Notes: generated by a model from the letters alone, not told the origin. Positions 45,270 to 55,570 are shown, numbered from the stretch's first letter. The stretch is 64,000 nucleotides of DNA from Basidiobolus meristosporus CBS 931.73 (GCA_002104905.1 MCFE01000075.1:62001-126000), one strand, 5' to 3'. Made by a program: numbers and translations.

Positions 45270-46438
45270 TTACACACCTGTACTACTTCCTGGCTGACTA
45301 TCATCTTGGCTACTTGTGTATTTGTAGTCAGTATTTTGCCTCCTAGTTGATGAGTGCGATGCTGCAGCTTGGCCGTGCTGAATTGCTCCAACTGAACCAA
45401 CTGAACCGGCTTGTAGTGCCATGCGCTGATGCGTTCTTTTACTTGCTAAGGGCTCCAGTGGTTGAGGCACTTCACATTGGTCATCATCAGTCAGTTCACC
45501 AGAAGTAACTCGCTGATGGTCAGGCAAAACGGCACGTGCAGGCGCACCTTGACACGTTGAGATGGCCCTTGGCTGAGTTCAATGTGATGCCGCATGTTGA
45601 CGTGACTCGGTCCACTCCAATGGACTTGTGTCTAAATGAGCAGTTTGGCAAGTTCTTGTAGTTTTGCTCTGAAGCGCGCACGTTGACTCAATGCAGGGCG
45701 TTCTGGTAAAGGGTGTTGGCGTGGTCTGGACTAACGTGCGCCAGCGCACTGTGGTTGCAAGAGATGGTAGGGAATCCAGCAAGGCGTGCTGGCGCAATCT
45801 TGATGATGTTGCTTGCGGTCTGTATTCTTCCTCCTGAAGCTCACCATCTGATTCCTCAAGGTATTCACTTACCCTCTGTCTGATACTTTGGAGCTGTTGC
45901 CTGGATGAGTCCTGTGTATATTGCTCTCAGAAGCCAATTAGCTCTACTAATATATCACGTAGTACATTAGTCATTTGAGGCAAAACTCATTCAAAATCTC
46001 TTTGGTTCCCAAAGTTGAGGCACAAACGGACATGTCCGGCCCGTACTGTGCAAATTGCGCGCAAAATTGTTCCCGTGCAGCTTCTGCTTCAAATCCCCTC
46101 ACTCTCAGCTCATTCTTGATTTCAATACTTGTCTTATTATATGTCTTTTTACATACATTGGCTGGCATCTTGATGTAGAACTCATGCCACAGCTTTCTGC
46201 TCAAATTCTTCCATCTTTGTTGACTCTCTGAGGTATCTAGTTCTGCTAGATTAATCAGTAGTGCCCAAATATCTGTATGAAGGCTCATCATAGACACTTG
46301 GGCCATACTAAAATCATTTGGCAAGAACTTGAACGGATCCAACATTGACTTCTCTGGTCCAGACCATGCTTGTGAGCTGGGGGATGGGTTTTGTCTAGGT
46401 TGTACTAAAGATGAGTTGAGGCTTGGTATGGGGACCAT
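45270..46438 (-). pseudogene. Second gene of the Harbinger-like element, unrecognised, broken or spliced
   Basis: Opens with MVPIPSLNSSLVQ at 46438 and runs 155 codons to a TGA at 45968. The likely DNA-binding portion is QQRWKNLSRKLWHEFYIKM...YNKTSIEIKNEL, Trp- and Lys-rich and mostly helical, followed by RGFEAEAAREQF. Downstream open segments on the same strand (45579-45797, 45270-45527) are low-complexity, Thr/Gln/Ser-rich and hydrophilic (PLEPLASKRTHQRM, SQDDSQPGSSTGV), separated by single stops. Harbinger elements usually encode a Myb/SANT-like partner that imports the transposase; the identity here is inference from position. An intron could also explain the interruption at 45968. Confidence 0.55.
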
Positions 46439-46755
46439 AGCAACATATTTGGATACTTATACAGCAGTATATTGGCATCAACCTGGTCTTATATGAACCA
46501 TATATCAAAACTAATGTGATTGTTGAGTTTTCCATATATTATGCATGATGCATCTTGGATTGCATTGACACAGATCCAATCACATCAATTGCAGATTTCC
46601 TATTTGATTATAGACCTATGATTAAAGCATCAATAAAAGTACCAAGGCATTGTTTGCTGATGATTTTTGCAACATAATGATGGGATACATGGCAATTGAT
46701 GGAGATTTAACCATAATGTATTAAAAATCAGATAAATAATGCAGATTGCGCCAAA

Positions 46756-47682
46756 TTGATTCAAACCGCCTCCATACAATCATCCATCAATTTTAATATG
46801 ACTTACTCATCTGGATGGTCTTTTCTCATCAATCCCATCACTACCACTGGATTTCCTTTTGACACACTAGAGGAGATCTATTCCAAGTACTGTGGACCAT
46901 CCACCCCAATCTACTCAAGGAGCTCCCTTGTTAAGCTTCTCTGCTATTACAAGAACTATTGCCCTACAAGGTTTCATCCCACCACCCATGGCAACAAAAG
47001 TCCTAGAAGCTTTCATTCCCAGCTGACAGCAATGGAGAACCACCTTGCAGAGGGTATGAATGACTTAAAGCAAGCTTGGAATACTAGGTTCAGAAGCTCC
47101 AATAGACTTCCATATCCCAGAGTGTTCAGCAACAGGTTCCATATCAGGAGTATTTTGGATACCTTCCCAGTGAGGATTAACAGACCTTCTAGAGGGCAGA
47201 GCCACTTTTATTCTGGCAAGTACAAGGCACACTGTGTGAAGTTTCAAGCACTGTCTGACATTGAGGGTAACATCATCTGGTTTAGTGGGCCATTTGCTGG
47301 AAGTAGGCATGACAAAGCACTCTGGGTAGAGAATCATCCTGAATTCAGTAGTGGGGAGAAATGTATGGCAGACTTAGCCTATATAGGAGAGGATTGTCAG
47401 AGATTAGGATGTATTACAGCTTATAGGAAGCCAAGGAATGGTGTGCTTAGCTGGAAGCAGAAGCTCTACAATGAGATATTTAATCATTTCAGAGTAAGGG
47501 TAGAGCACACATTTGGATATCTGAAGAGATTCAGCATACTGGCAGGTAAATACAGAGGAAAGTCATATATAGGAGAAAACAGCAGAATAGGTAAAATAGT
47601 TAAGATACTTATTAATGCACAGTATGTCCATACAAGAAGGCATCCACTGAGAGAAATGTGTCTGGAGCATTATGAAGAGTAA
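46756..47682 (+). CDS. DDE transposase, Harbinger-like (DDE_Tnp_4-type)
   Basis: 308 open codons counted from a TTG; the first ATG is at 46798 (MTYSSGWSFL), residue 15. It has the DDE endonuclease pattern: D135 in SILDTFPVR, D186 in GSRHDKALW, D206 in CMADLAYIG and E250 in RVRVEHTFGYLK, followed by a basic tail. The YSGKYKAHCVKFQ segment matches the family's usual YxGKKK-H-K-Q stretch. The N-terminal part (about 1-110) is helical and probably the DNA-binding portion. Family members are commonly 350-450 aa, so an upstream exon or N-terminal loss is possible. The catalytic core has no stop, which is exceptional in this window. Confidence 0.88.
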   Translation: MIQTASIQSSINFNMTYSSGWSFLINPITTTGFPFDTLEEIYSKYCGPSTPIYSRSSLVKLLCYYKNYCPTRFHPTTHGNKSPRSFHSQLTAMENHLAEGMNDLKQAWNTRFRSSNRLPYPRVFSNRFHIRSILDTFPVRINRPSRGQSHFYSGKYKAHCVKFQALSDIEGNIIWFSGPFAGSRHDKALWVENHPEFSSGEKCMADLAYIGEDCQRLGCITAYRKPRNGVLSWKQKLYNEIFNHFRVRVEHTFGYLKRFSILAGKYRGKSYIGENSRIGKIVKILINAQYVHTRRHPLREMCLEHYEE

Positions 47683-48339
47683 ATAAAGCAAGGAAAGCAC
47701 TATTCTGAGCAACATAAGTAAGATTGAGTAAAATTACCAGTAACTGTATCATACCACAGGCATCATGGTAGAAATTATAGTGCCAGATAATGCCGTAGAG
47801 TGCCAGATCAATCCGGCACCATAAACAGGCTGGCACTATGTGGCACTATCCAATGGAGCAAGTCTTATATGTTTTTTATTCCAGACCATGTAAAAGTATA
47901 TATACTACTTTTACATTTAATAAATCATTGAGTGAAACCACATAATCTTCATGTCCTCCCAAATCACTTCCAATATCTCCAAGGCTCTTACAACATTTAT
48001 GTAAGAAGTGGTGGCAACCAAGCATATGCTTGCAAGATGCATATGTTACCATAAATACAAGGTATATGGCAGCTTTGCAAATAGCTCACTAAAAGGCTGT
48101 AGAGTTGAGGTGATAGGAGTATGTCATTTGCTGCAGGTGTGCATCTTGTAGAGGTTAGTAAGCAGGAGGCCATAGTATTTTTAATTCAAGCTATATGTGG
48201 AATACCCACGGTATTGGTGGGTAAGCAAATTAAGTGGGGCAATTCTACAGTGGAATATATGAATTACACTAGTGGAGGTTGAAAAAGGAAATACCATTTG
48301 GTAAACAGGTGTGGTAGTACTATAGAGAACTAGCTGTGT

Positions 48340-48699
48340 GCTGATATACTACGGTAACAATGGCATGAGAGGCTTGCAACGAGGCTGTCCAAACACTGTC
48401 AAGTAATTTGCCATATAAGGTATTTAGATGTACTGTCCAGTTAAATCTACTCAAATGGTTGTAGAGTGCACTAAGTCCGCAACAATGCCATGCCACCCTT
48501 GGCAAAATACTGCTCAAACACCATTATGCTTTTAATGTTATTTGGCTGTAAAATAGCCAAAGGCAGTTGTAATCCTGTCATATTATCATGTAGATAGTCA
48601 TTAATTCCAAGCTGCTGATATTATTGCAGTCTCCTAATAGGATTTTGATGGCTGAACCAGATTGGATCCATCCATATGACCAAATTATTTTTCATTGTG
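48340..48699 (+). repeat. Transposase-side terminal region of copy F
   Basis: Noncoding 360 bases, collinear with 17675-18037, ending TTTTTCATTGTG where CATAGGG is expected. Confidence 0.75.
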
Positions 48700-49094
48700 C
48701 AATATATGTTGCATCCCAGATTGATTTTGTCTTAAAGTAAGAGTGAAACCTCAAAGACCCTGTTACAGATATTAGTGAAATATCACCACTTCTCTAGTAT
48801 CAACATCACATCATTTACCTGTAGATGAGTTACTACGCTCACTTGGCCCCATAAAGTACCCTTGGTATTTCTTTCATTTGTGCTGTGCAATTGCATATTG
48901 GGATTTTGCTGTGCTCATGCAGGGCACTGCTGTTAGGGGAGATAGACTCAAAATCCATCAATGAACCTTCTTCCTTAGAACTCTCACTCTGTGTGCCATA
49001 TTCAGAAGACTGAGGTGAGCCTAAAGGTATTGCAAACTACCTGACTCTGTGTGCACAAGGTGACAAGTGTTGCTATGTGCCTTTATAGAGGCAT
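48700..49094 (-). pseudogene. tnp2-like transposase, copy I, N-terminal part (distal piece)
   Basis: Matches residues about 45-170 of copy A on the minus strand: SSEYGTQSESSKEEGSLMDFE-like text near 48950-49010 and the SQVS...HLQ block near 48840. It is split from its first codons by the chromovirus (49095-55570) and cut by copy F at 48699. Confidence 0.75.
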
Positions 49095-49618
49095 TGCTAT
49101 GAGTAGATTCAAGGCAGGAGAGGAGAGCTAGGCAAGGCAGGACCAGGAAAGGACTTAGGTGTGGATCAACAAGGCAAGGTGTGTTTCCAAGGCAAGGCTT
49201 TTTATTCAGGACCTGTGTTTATTATACTGAGGAATACATAAGGAGGGATAGGACTATATATACTCTTTGGCAATATGGATGCTGAGAGATACTGGCTAAT
49301 ACTGATGGGGTTCTGGGGCAAGGCACAGTATTGTGCCAAGATAGAATATACTAAAAAACAGACTGGAATATCACATGAGGAGATGTCAGGGTCAGCTGAT
49401 CATGTGACTAGCTCATGTGACATATAGTTACCATATATGGCATGGGACTGCATAAACTCTAATGGGAAGCTGCATAGAATGTTCCATTGTGTAACATTGA
49501 CTTAGAGCATTCAAGAAGTTGCCAGAATGTAGTAGAACTTTAATAAGGAACTGGGATTTCTTCACCAACTTGATTTGGCTAGATAATTGGAGACCAGGGA
49601 TGCCATGTGATCATGACA
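49095..49618 (-). repeat. 3' LTR of the chromovirus
   Basis: 524 bases; on the minus strand TGTCATGATCACATGG to TACTCATAGCA. It contains GGCAAGGC-type short repeats near 49130-49200. Confidence 0.9.
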
Positions 49619-49639
49619 CTATTCTCCTCTTTTGAGGGG

Positions 49640-51007
49640 CTCTCCTCAAGCTTTTGGCTTTGGCTTGTTGGGGTATGTCTGGTGGAATAGAGCAACTAGA
49701 TCTTGGCAGTTTGTTAGGTTTGGTGCTGGTTCCCAAGTTTGATCATTTGGGCCATAACCCACCCAATCTACCAGATAGTGAAGTTGGGATTGCATGTACT
49801 TTGAACCCAACACTTGCTGAACTTCAAACTCTTGGTGTTTGTCCACTTGAATGGCTGGGGGATTTGCTGGGTGCTGATTGGGTAGAGTTCTTTCATGCAA
49901 TGGTTCAAGGAGGGATACATGGAATGTGTCATGATTTATATACTTGGTGGCAACTGTACTTGGTACACAATTGGACTAAGTTTATTCTTGTCCTTGAATG
50001 GACCTAGTTTCTTGAAGTCTAATTTGTCACAAGGGTGGCTGGTAGCAATGTTTCTTCTCAAGAGCCATACTGAATCTCCTTCATTATGCTTGGGGCTAGG
50101 CTGCTGTTTGTTGTCTGCAAACTTCTTGTACCCCTCATGAGCTAACAATAGTTCTTTTTTGAGTGTTTCTTGGATTTCTACAATTGTTGATGCATGTTAA
50201 GCAGCTGGGGGGCTCATAGGGTTGGTTGGGAACTGAATATCAAATTGCGGATGAAAACCATAATTTGCATAGAATGGAGTGAGACCTGTTTCACTATGAG
50301 ATGCATTGTTGTAGGCAAATTATGCAAGTGGTAGCAGTTGGGTCCAGTTGTCTTGCTGATAGTTAATATAGCACTGGAGGTATTGTTCAAGGATCTGGTT
50401 AATTCTCTCTGTCTGGCCATCTGACTATGGATGAAAAGTGATTGAGAGCTTGACTTGCACACCAAGATATTGCATGAAGTGTTTCCAGAATTTTGATATG
50501 AACCGGGGTCCTCTATCTGACACATTGTCACTGGGGATACCATGGAGCCAGAAAATTTTCTTGATTACTAAGTGGGCAGTCTCCTTAGCATCTATGTTCT
50601 TTGAGCAGGGAATGAAGTGAGCCATCTTGGTGAGTCAATCTGCCAGTACTAGGATTGAATTGAATTGGTTGGATTCTAGCAGATTTTGCACAGTTACATG
50701 TATCACGGGATTGGAGGTACTCCTTGACAAGAGATATCATCTTGGGCCACCAGAAGTCTCTCCTGATTGCATTCATGGTTTTGTCAGTACAAAAATGTCC
50801 TGCAGCCATTGAATCATGTCAAGAATGGATGATACCTAACTGGGTATCAAGGTCTGGAACTCAAAGTGTCTTTTGCTGAGTACCAGATTTTTTATACACT
50901 GACAGGCATCATTCCCTTCTTCAAGGGAATACCCCACCTTTCTGGACAGGGCATCAGGTTTTCCATGTTTTATACCTGGCCTATAGGTGATGACAAAGTC
51001 AAAGCGG
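49640..51007 (-). pseudogene. Chromovirus integrase with C-terminal chromodomain
   Basis: From 51007 down: FDFVITYRPGIKHGKPDALSRK tether, integrase zinc-binding domain (HFCTDKTMNAIRRDFWWPKM...CNCAKSARIQ; the usual second Cys and some His changed), core with ISDRGPRFISKFW-type second acidic position (VSDRGPRFISKFWKHF, 50425-50625) and a tail (50214-50543, 49936-50148). The chromodomain is at 49646-49900: QEFEVQQVLGSKYMQSQLHY, LVDWVGYGPNDQTWEP, with the aromatic positions mostly kept. In chromoviruses this domain directs integration to marked heterochromatin. Several frameshifts, none in the chromodomain itself. Confidence 0.88.
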
Positions 51008-51810
51008 TGTGGTAGGGTAAACATACCTCCCACAGACAAGTTTATTCATATTGTCATTATGATATACTTATCCATATTTTATCTTATCAGTATTATCCCA
51101 TTCTTCTTTTGCCCATATTAACAGTATTATCCCCATGTGATGTTTACCCTGATTAGTTATTAGCATTAGTTATCCCAGATGTTATTCAGCTTTGTGATCA
51201 TTATATATATCTACATAAGACAAGTACCCGCGTCAGTACCCATGACACATGACCTAGGTCTGTGTTACCATCCCTACCATTTCAATACCATATATGGTAT
51301 TTCTATGTTGCACAGGTTTTGACTGCTGATTCCTGATTGGTTGGATGTGCTGTGCCCTTTAGAACCTTCCAGGACATTCTTGGCATATTTTTAGCTCATA
51401 GTGATGTCATCAAGAATTCCACTGATGCCTAGAATCTTCTGGAACCTTGTCATTAGTAATCACTTGGCAATCAGGAAAAGTATTTGAGGGAAAGCAATCC
51501 CTCATCAATAAATCATCCCTTCTATCAGTAACAATTCTACCTTATTGATTGGCAGTTGATCACTGCACCTGCCTTCAACAGTACATCTCAGACCTGCCAT
51601 CAAGGAGCTTTTTGGGGTAGTGCACAAGACACACAGAGGCCTTTGGAGACACTTGGAGCATCTAGGAAGCTAGAGAAGCAGGAGCTTTTACCATAGTGAC
51701 ATATTGACAGAGACACCAGCAGTTTAGACACAGAAGTTATTGCACCCATCAGACACCTCACACACCTTGAGTTGTGTAGCTTCTCCCAGGAGTACCTCTA
51801 CACCACCACA
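51008..51810 (-). repeat. Solo LTR, family LTR-1 (shorter variant), copy 4
   Basis: 803 bases, TGTGGTAGGGTAAACATACC to CTCTACACCACCACA, with perfect GCGG duplications (51004-51007, 51811-51814). Removing it restores codons LFLSRFD across the insertion. It shares the end sequences and a ~500-bp inner section with LTR-1 copies 1-3 and 5 but differs elsewhere, so it is a subfamily. Confidence 0.88.
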
Positions 51811-53219
51811 GCGGGACAGGAAGAGGGACCATCTGGCTTGTCTCTGGTTTGGTACTTTTGAGGTGGTAAAGTACTCAAGGCTCTTGTGGTCACAGAAGAT
51901 CTTTATCTTTTGGGCTGCACTGTCAAGGTAGTGTCTCCATTGTTCAAAGGCAACAATGATTGCAAGTAGCTCCTTATCATTGATATCATAGTTTACTTCA
52001 GCTGGAGTAAATATCTGGGAGTAGAATGTAATAGGGTGTAGTACATTCTTGTCATTGTACTGGGAAAGGATTGCACCAAGTGCAAAGTCAGAGGCATCAG
52101 TTTCTATGATTAAAGGTTTCTCAAGGTCAGGGTGAGCAAGCAGGTGAGCAAGCAGGTGAGCATACAGGAAGGATTTCTCAATGGAATTACATGACTGGGA
52201 CTGTTCCTCATTCCAGGCAAAAGGCAGATTCTTCTGGGTGAGCTTTGTCAAGGGAGTGACTATCTTGGAGTAGTTGGCAATAAATCTACAATAGAAGTTG
52301 GCAAATCCAAGGAAGGGCTGCTCTTCTTTTACAGAACAGGGAGTTTTCCACAACTGGATGGCTTCTACTTTCTTGTTATTCATTCTTATTCTATTTGAGC
52401 TGACTAGATAACCTAAGACCTCAATCTCTTTCTGGTCAAACTCACCTTTCTCCAGTTTGGCATTGAGGCTAGCAGTGTCAAGTTTGGCCAAGACTTACTT
52501 GACATGGGAATTGTGTTCTTCTTGGGTCTTGGAGTAGATCAAGATGTCATCAAGGTAGATAACCACAAATTGGTCAAGGTATTCTTGAAATATATCATTC
52601 ATCAGGTGTTGAAAGACAGCTGGGGCATTGGTGAGACTAAATGGCATAACTTTATACTCAAAACAATCATTTCTTGCTTGGAACGCAGTTTTCCATTCAT
52701 CACCAGGCTTGATCCTGACAAGGTTATATGCTCCTCTGAGGTCAAGCTTAGTAAATACTTTAGCAGCAGAGAGTTGATCCAACAGGGTGTTGATCAGGCA
52801 TAAAGGGTACTGGTTCTTGATTGTGATTTTATTCAGTGCACGGTAGTCTACACACACTCTTAGGGAACCATCCTTTTTTTGACAGAGAGGATTGGGGCAC
52901 CAGCTAGGGACTTAGAGTGCTGAATAAAACCTTTCTGGAGGTTTTCTTGAATATAGCCATGGAGTTCTTTCAACTTTGGTTTCAAGAGGTTGTAAATAAG
53001 ACCAAAAGGTGGGGTTATTCCTTCTTCAAGGTTGTTGGGACAATCATAGGGTCTATGAGCTGGGAGTAGTTTGGCTTTCTCCTTGTCAAAGACATGGGCA
53101 AACTCTTGATACTTTGCAGGTATTCTATTGGAGGGGGTTCCTTCAGTGATGATGGGCTCCCAGGTCTGGGGTAGCTTGGGAAAGGATACTTCTTTACCTG
53201 AAAAATCAAGTGGTTTCAT
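51811..53219 (-). pseudogene. Chromovirus reverse transcriptase and RNase H
   Basis: [64 protein letters not shown] (first catalytic D), [12 protein letters not shown] (YLDD box), then LGFANFYCRFI. RNase H: IIETDASDFALGAILSQY, ELLAIIVAFEQWRHYL and the FCDHKSLEYF segment with acidic residues in place. Two breaks: a stop or frameshift near 52858 and another near 52493; otherwise long open stretches of 119, 120 and 255 codons, so it is less decayed than Gypsy at 10866-20826. Confidence 0.9.
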
Positions 53220-53680
53220 GGAGTTTACATGGTGAATTCTGGGGAATGTCAGGATTTTGGTCTTCCAGTTGATATCTGGGTTATGGTGACTAAGCCATGG
53301 GCTTCCAAGGACTATGGAGTAGGGGGGGAAAGTTGATGATATTGAAGGCTAGTGTCTTGTGGTGACCAGTACTGGACAGCTTGAGTAGACATGTCTCATG
53401 GGTAACAGCATCAGAAGAGTGGGACCTTCCATGAATGACTTCTTCTTAGACAGGATAGGATTTCAGGACAGTGGGGATTTTGAGCTTCTGGACAAATGAC
53501 TGGTCAATGAAACAGGAGGAAGCACCAGAATCTATGAGGGCAAGGACAGAGACAAGGCTGGATTCAGGGAGGTGGATGTTGACAGGTATTCTTAAAGACT
53601 GGATGGACTTGGTAGCACATGATGTTTCTTGAATGTGCTGGATTTACATTGGAGGGTCCAGTTGCAAGCCTGTCATTGTA
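53220..53680 (-). pseudogene. Chromovirus protease region
   Basis: The protease active-site segment is near 53520-53545 on the minus strand, where text reading ALIDSGASSCFID is in a broken frame; the DSGAS box is recognisable. The region also carries the PKTKILTFPRIHHVN-like linker toward RT. Frameshifts near 53330 and 53690. Confidence 0.7.
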
Positions 53681-54609
53681 ACTAGACATTGGAGCTTCCC
53701 ATTAATTCTGGAGTAGATTGTTCACAGGATGATTGTAGGAGCTTGAAGCTGGACATCCTGCTAGGACAAGACTTGGCAAAGTGGCCTGGCTGGCCACAGT
53801 AAAGGCAGAGGTTTGCCTGTTGATGTCTAGATCTTTCTTCTTTTGTGAGTTTCTTATATTTAGCACTGTCAATCTGCACAGGATCATCAGGCTTAGTATT
53901 GGGTGACTGTATCACTGGGAAGGAGGTTGGCTGATAAGTATGTTGGAATTTCTGTTTCTTCTGGAAATGCTAATTGTCACATCAGATTGCTTGATGAATA
54001 GCTTCACCCAAGGTGGTTGGGTCAGGGAGAGTGAGAAATAGGTCACTGACTTCATCATTGAGCCCATCTTGAAATTGACTCAGTAGGGTAGCATCACCCC
54101 AAAGGCTCAGATCACTGGCTAGTAGCCGGAATTCAGAAGCATACACAGATGCAGGTCTGTTTCCTTGCTTCAAGCTCTTGATCTTGTTGGCAGCAGTTCT
54201 GGCGTGGTCAATGTTGCCAAATGTTAGCTCCATTTCTGTGAGGAAGGTATGGTAGTTGCTGAGTAGAGGGGAGTTGGTTTCCACCAATGGGGAGATCCAT
54301 TTCTGGGCAGTTCCAGTCAGCAGGTTAGAGATATAACCAACTTTTGCTTGATCTGTTGGGAATCAATCGGGTTGTAGTGACAAGTGGTGTTTCACTATGT
54401 TGATGAAACCTTAGAACTCATTCTGGGAGCCACTGAACTTGGTAGTGAAAGTGATCTTGGGATCATGGCAGGATGGAGCCTAGATTGGCTGTTGAGCATT
54501 TTGGCTCTGGAGCTGAGCAACAGAGTTTCTGAGGTCTGCATTGTCTAGTTGTAGCTGGGCAAAGGCAGCCATGAGACTTGCAAAGCTATACTCTGGGCTG
54601 GACATGTCA
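53681..54609 (-). pseudogene. Chromovirus gag
   Basis: Starts at ATG 54609 (MSSPEYSFASLMAAF). Capsid-like part: TEMELTFGNIDHARTAANKIKSL, GNRPASVYASEFRLLAS, FQDGLNDEVSDLFLTLPDP. Zinc knuckle CLYCGQPGHFAKSC (CX2CX4HX4C) intact at 53765-53810. Three or four stops in 53970-54500 are single changes (CAG to TAG; TGG to TGA). About 310 codons. Confidence 0.87.
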
Positions 54610-54639
54610 TGGTAGCAGGAGGTGGCAAAATCTCTAGGA

Positions 54640-55024
54640 CTTGTTCAGGAATACCGGATATTGCTAGCTAGTTTGTGGGTTATAAGGCCACTAGTTTGTC
54701 AAGAATACAATTATTGAGCCACAATCCCCAACTTTGAATAAGTTAGCATCACTTCAGAAGGTACTGGCTTAAATGTCCTTTGATAGAGTATTGTACTAAA
54801 GCTTCCAATACTGTAACAACTGTAAACTATACCAGCAGTGTAATAAAGTGAATGCAACTTTGGCCAATAATCTTACAAAGATAAAGTATCTTTGCCTTTA
54901 GAGGACAAGACTAGGGAAAGCTTCAGGGTGATACATATGGTAGGTATTTCTTTAAAAGTTCTTCTCAAGAACTTTGGGTAGAACGCAGTGATCCACAGGT
55001 AAGTCAGGAGCAGTCTGATAAAAC
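54640..55024 (-). other. Chromovirus leader, similar to U5 of LTR-1
   Basis: Between 5' LTR and gag. Stretches such as AGGCAAAGATACTTTATCTTTG, TTGGAAGCTTTAGTACAAT-like and GGGATTGTGGCTCAATAA-like (minus strand) match LTR-1 U5 (63460-63660) in the same order and orientation. No gene. Confidence 0.7.
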
Positions 55025-55570
55025 TATTATGAATAGATACAAGGCAGGGGAGTAGAGCTAGGCAAGGCAGGACCAGGAAAGGACTTAGGTGTGGATCAAC
55101 AAGGCAAGATGTGTTTCCAAGGCAAGGCGGATTTCCAAGGCAAGGCTGTTTATTCAAGATCTGTGTTTATCAGACTGAGGAATACACAAGGGAGGATAGG
55201 ACTATATATACATTTTGGCAATATGAATGCTGAGAGATATTGGCTAATACTGATGGGGTTTGGGGGTGATGCACAGTAAGTGTGCCAAGATAGAATATAC
55301 TAAGAAACAGACTGGAATATCACATGGATGTAAATCAGGGGTTAACTAATCATTTAACTAGGTCATGTCACATGTAGGTAAAATAAATGGCTTGGGACTG
55401 CATAAATTCTAATGGCAAGCTTCCATAAAATGTTCCATTGTGTAATGGTGACTTGGAGCTTTCAAGAAGCTGCTAGAATGTGGTAGAACTTTCTAGAAGG
55501 AATTAGGATTTCTTCACTGACTGGATTTGGCTAGATAACTGGAGACCAGGAATGTCATGTGATAATGACA
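55025..55570 (-). repeat. 5' LTR of the chromovirus
   Basis: 546 bases, collinear with 49095-49618 but ~22 longer and visibly diverged; the inner end reads TAT instead of TGC-type, a mutated terminus. Confidence 0.88.

Larger units (their letters stand above)
44464..47865. mobile_element. PIF/Harbinger-like DNA transposon
   Basis: 3402 bases with inverted ends AGACTTGTTCCATTG (left) and AGACTTGCTCCATTG (right, inverted), similar over about 25 bases with four mismatches, and a TAT duplication (44461-44463, 47866-47868). Removing it restores the Copia LTR. It carries a plus-strand DDE transposase and a minus-strand second gene, a layout usual for Harbinger elements. CpG is common in it (GCGCACAGCGCAATCCGCGG near the left end) while nearly absent outside. 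Confidence 0.9.
44245..47995 (+). repeat. Solo Copia LTR split by the Harbinger-like element
   Basis: Left part 44245-44463 starts TGTTGTAAAAATTG; right part 47869-47995 ends GGCTCTTACAACA. Removing the inner element and one TAT gives 346 bases, the family length. Flanks ATCAT / TTTAT. Confidence 0.85.
37556..48339 (+). pseudogene. tnp2-like transposase, copy F, in four pieces
   Basis: Pieces: 37556-38884, 42971-43058, 43408-44244 and 47996-48339, separated by the nested elements. The start codon is ATA instead of ATG. About 0.2 kb is missing where Copia G joins on its right (the segment from NTSTKNIIF to the HFKLNDP block). The FERIGKI, WEFPMEWMCGEIGRQ and C-terminal blocks are present. Frameshifts and stops in each piece. 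Confidence 0.78.
35268..48699. mobile_element. CACTA-like element, copy F, with four nested insertions
   Basis: The left end is not the usual ORF1-side terminus but an inverted, degraded transposase-side terminal region (35268-35665). Then ORF1 (minus), promoter region, and transposase (plus) interrupted by Copia G (38885-42970), an inverted Copia LTR (43059-43407) and a Copia LTR split by a Harbinger-like element (44245-47995). The right end at 48699 reads CAAATTATTTTTCATTGTG. It is inserted in the transposase gene of copy I. Confidence 0.75.
49095..55570 (-). mobile_element. Ty3/Gypsy chromovirus with both LTRs
   Basis: LTRs at 49095-49618 and 55025-55570, with duplication GGCAT (49090-49094) / GGTAT (55571-55575), one C/T apart. 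On the minus strand: 5' LTR, leader, gag with zinc knuckle, protease, RT, RNase H, integrase, chromodomain, polypurine tract AAAAGAGGAGAATAG, 3' LTR. An LTR-1 solo LTR interrupts the RNase H/integrase junction. It lies in the transposase gene of copy I. Total 6.5 kb, or 5.7 kb without the nested LTR. Confidence 0.93.

Noticed and set aside
45270-46438. A captured host gene inside the Harbinger-like element
   Set aside because: Position and orientation fit the usual second Harbinger gene, and no host family is recognisable.
44464-47865. Horizontal transfer of the Harbinger-like element because of its base composition
   Set aside because: High CpG is explained equally well by recent activity within the same genome; no foreign match can be shown here.
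52130-52165. Short tandem repeat GCAAGCAGGTGA as a regulatory array or CRISPR-like repeat
   Set aside because: Three short units within RNase H coding sequence; a simple in-frame expansion (LLAHLLAH) with no spacers.
54640-55024. A sixth solo LTR of the LTR-1 family
   Set aside because: Only the U5-like section is present, it has no LTR ends or duplication, and it lies between the chromovirus 5' LTR and gag.
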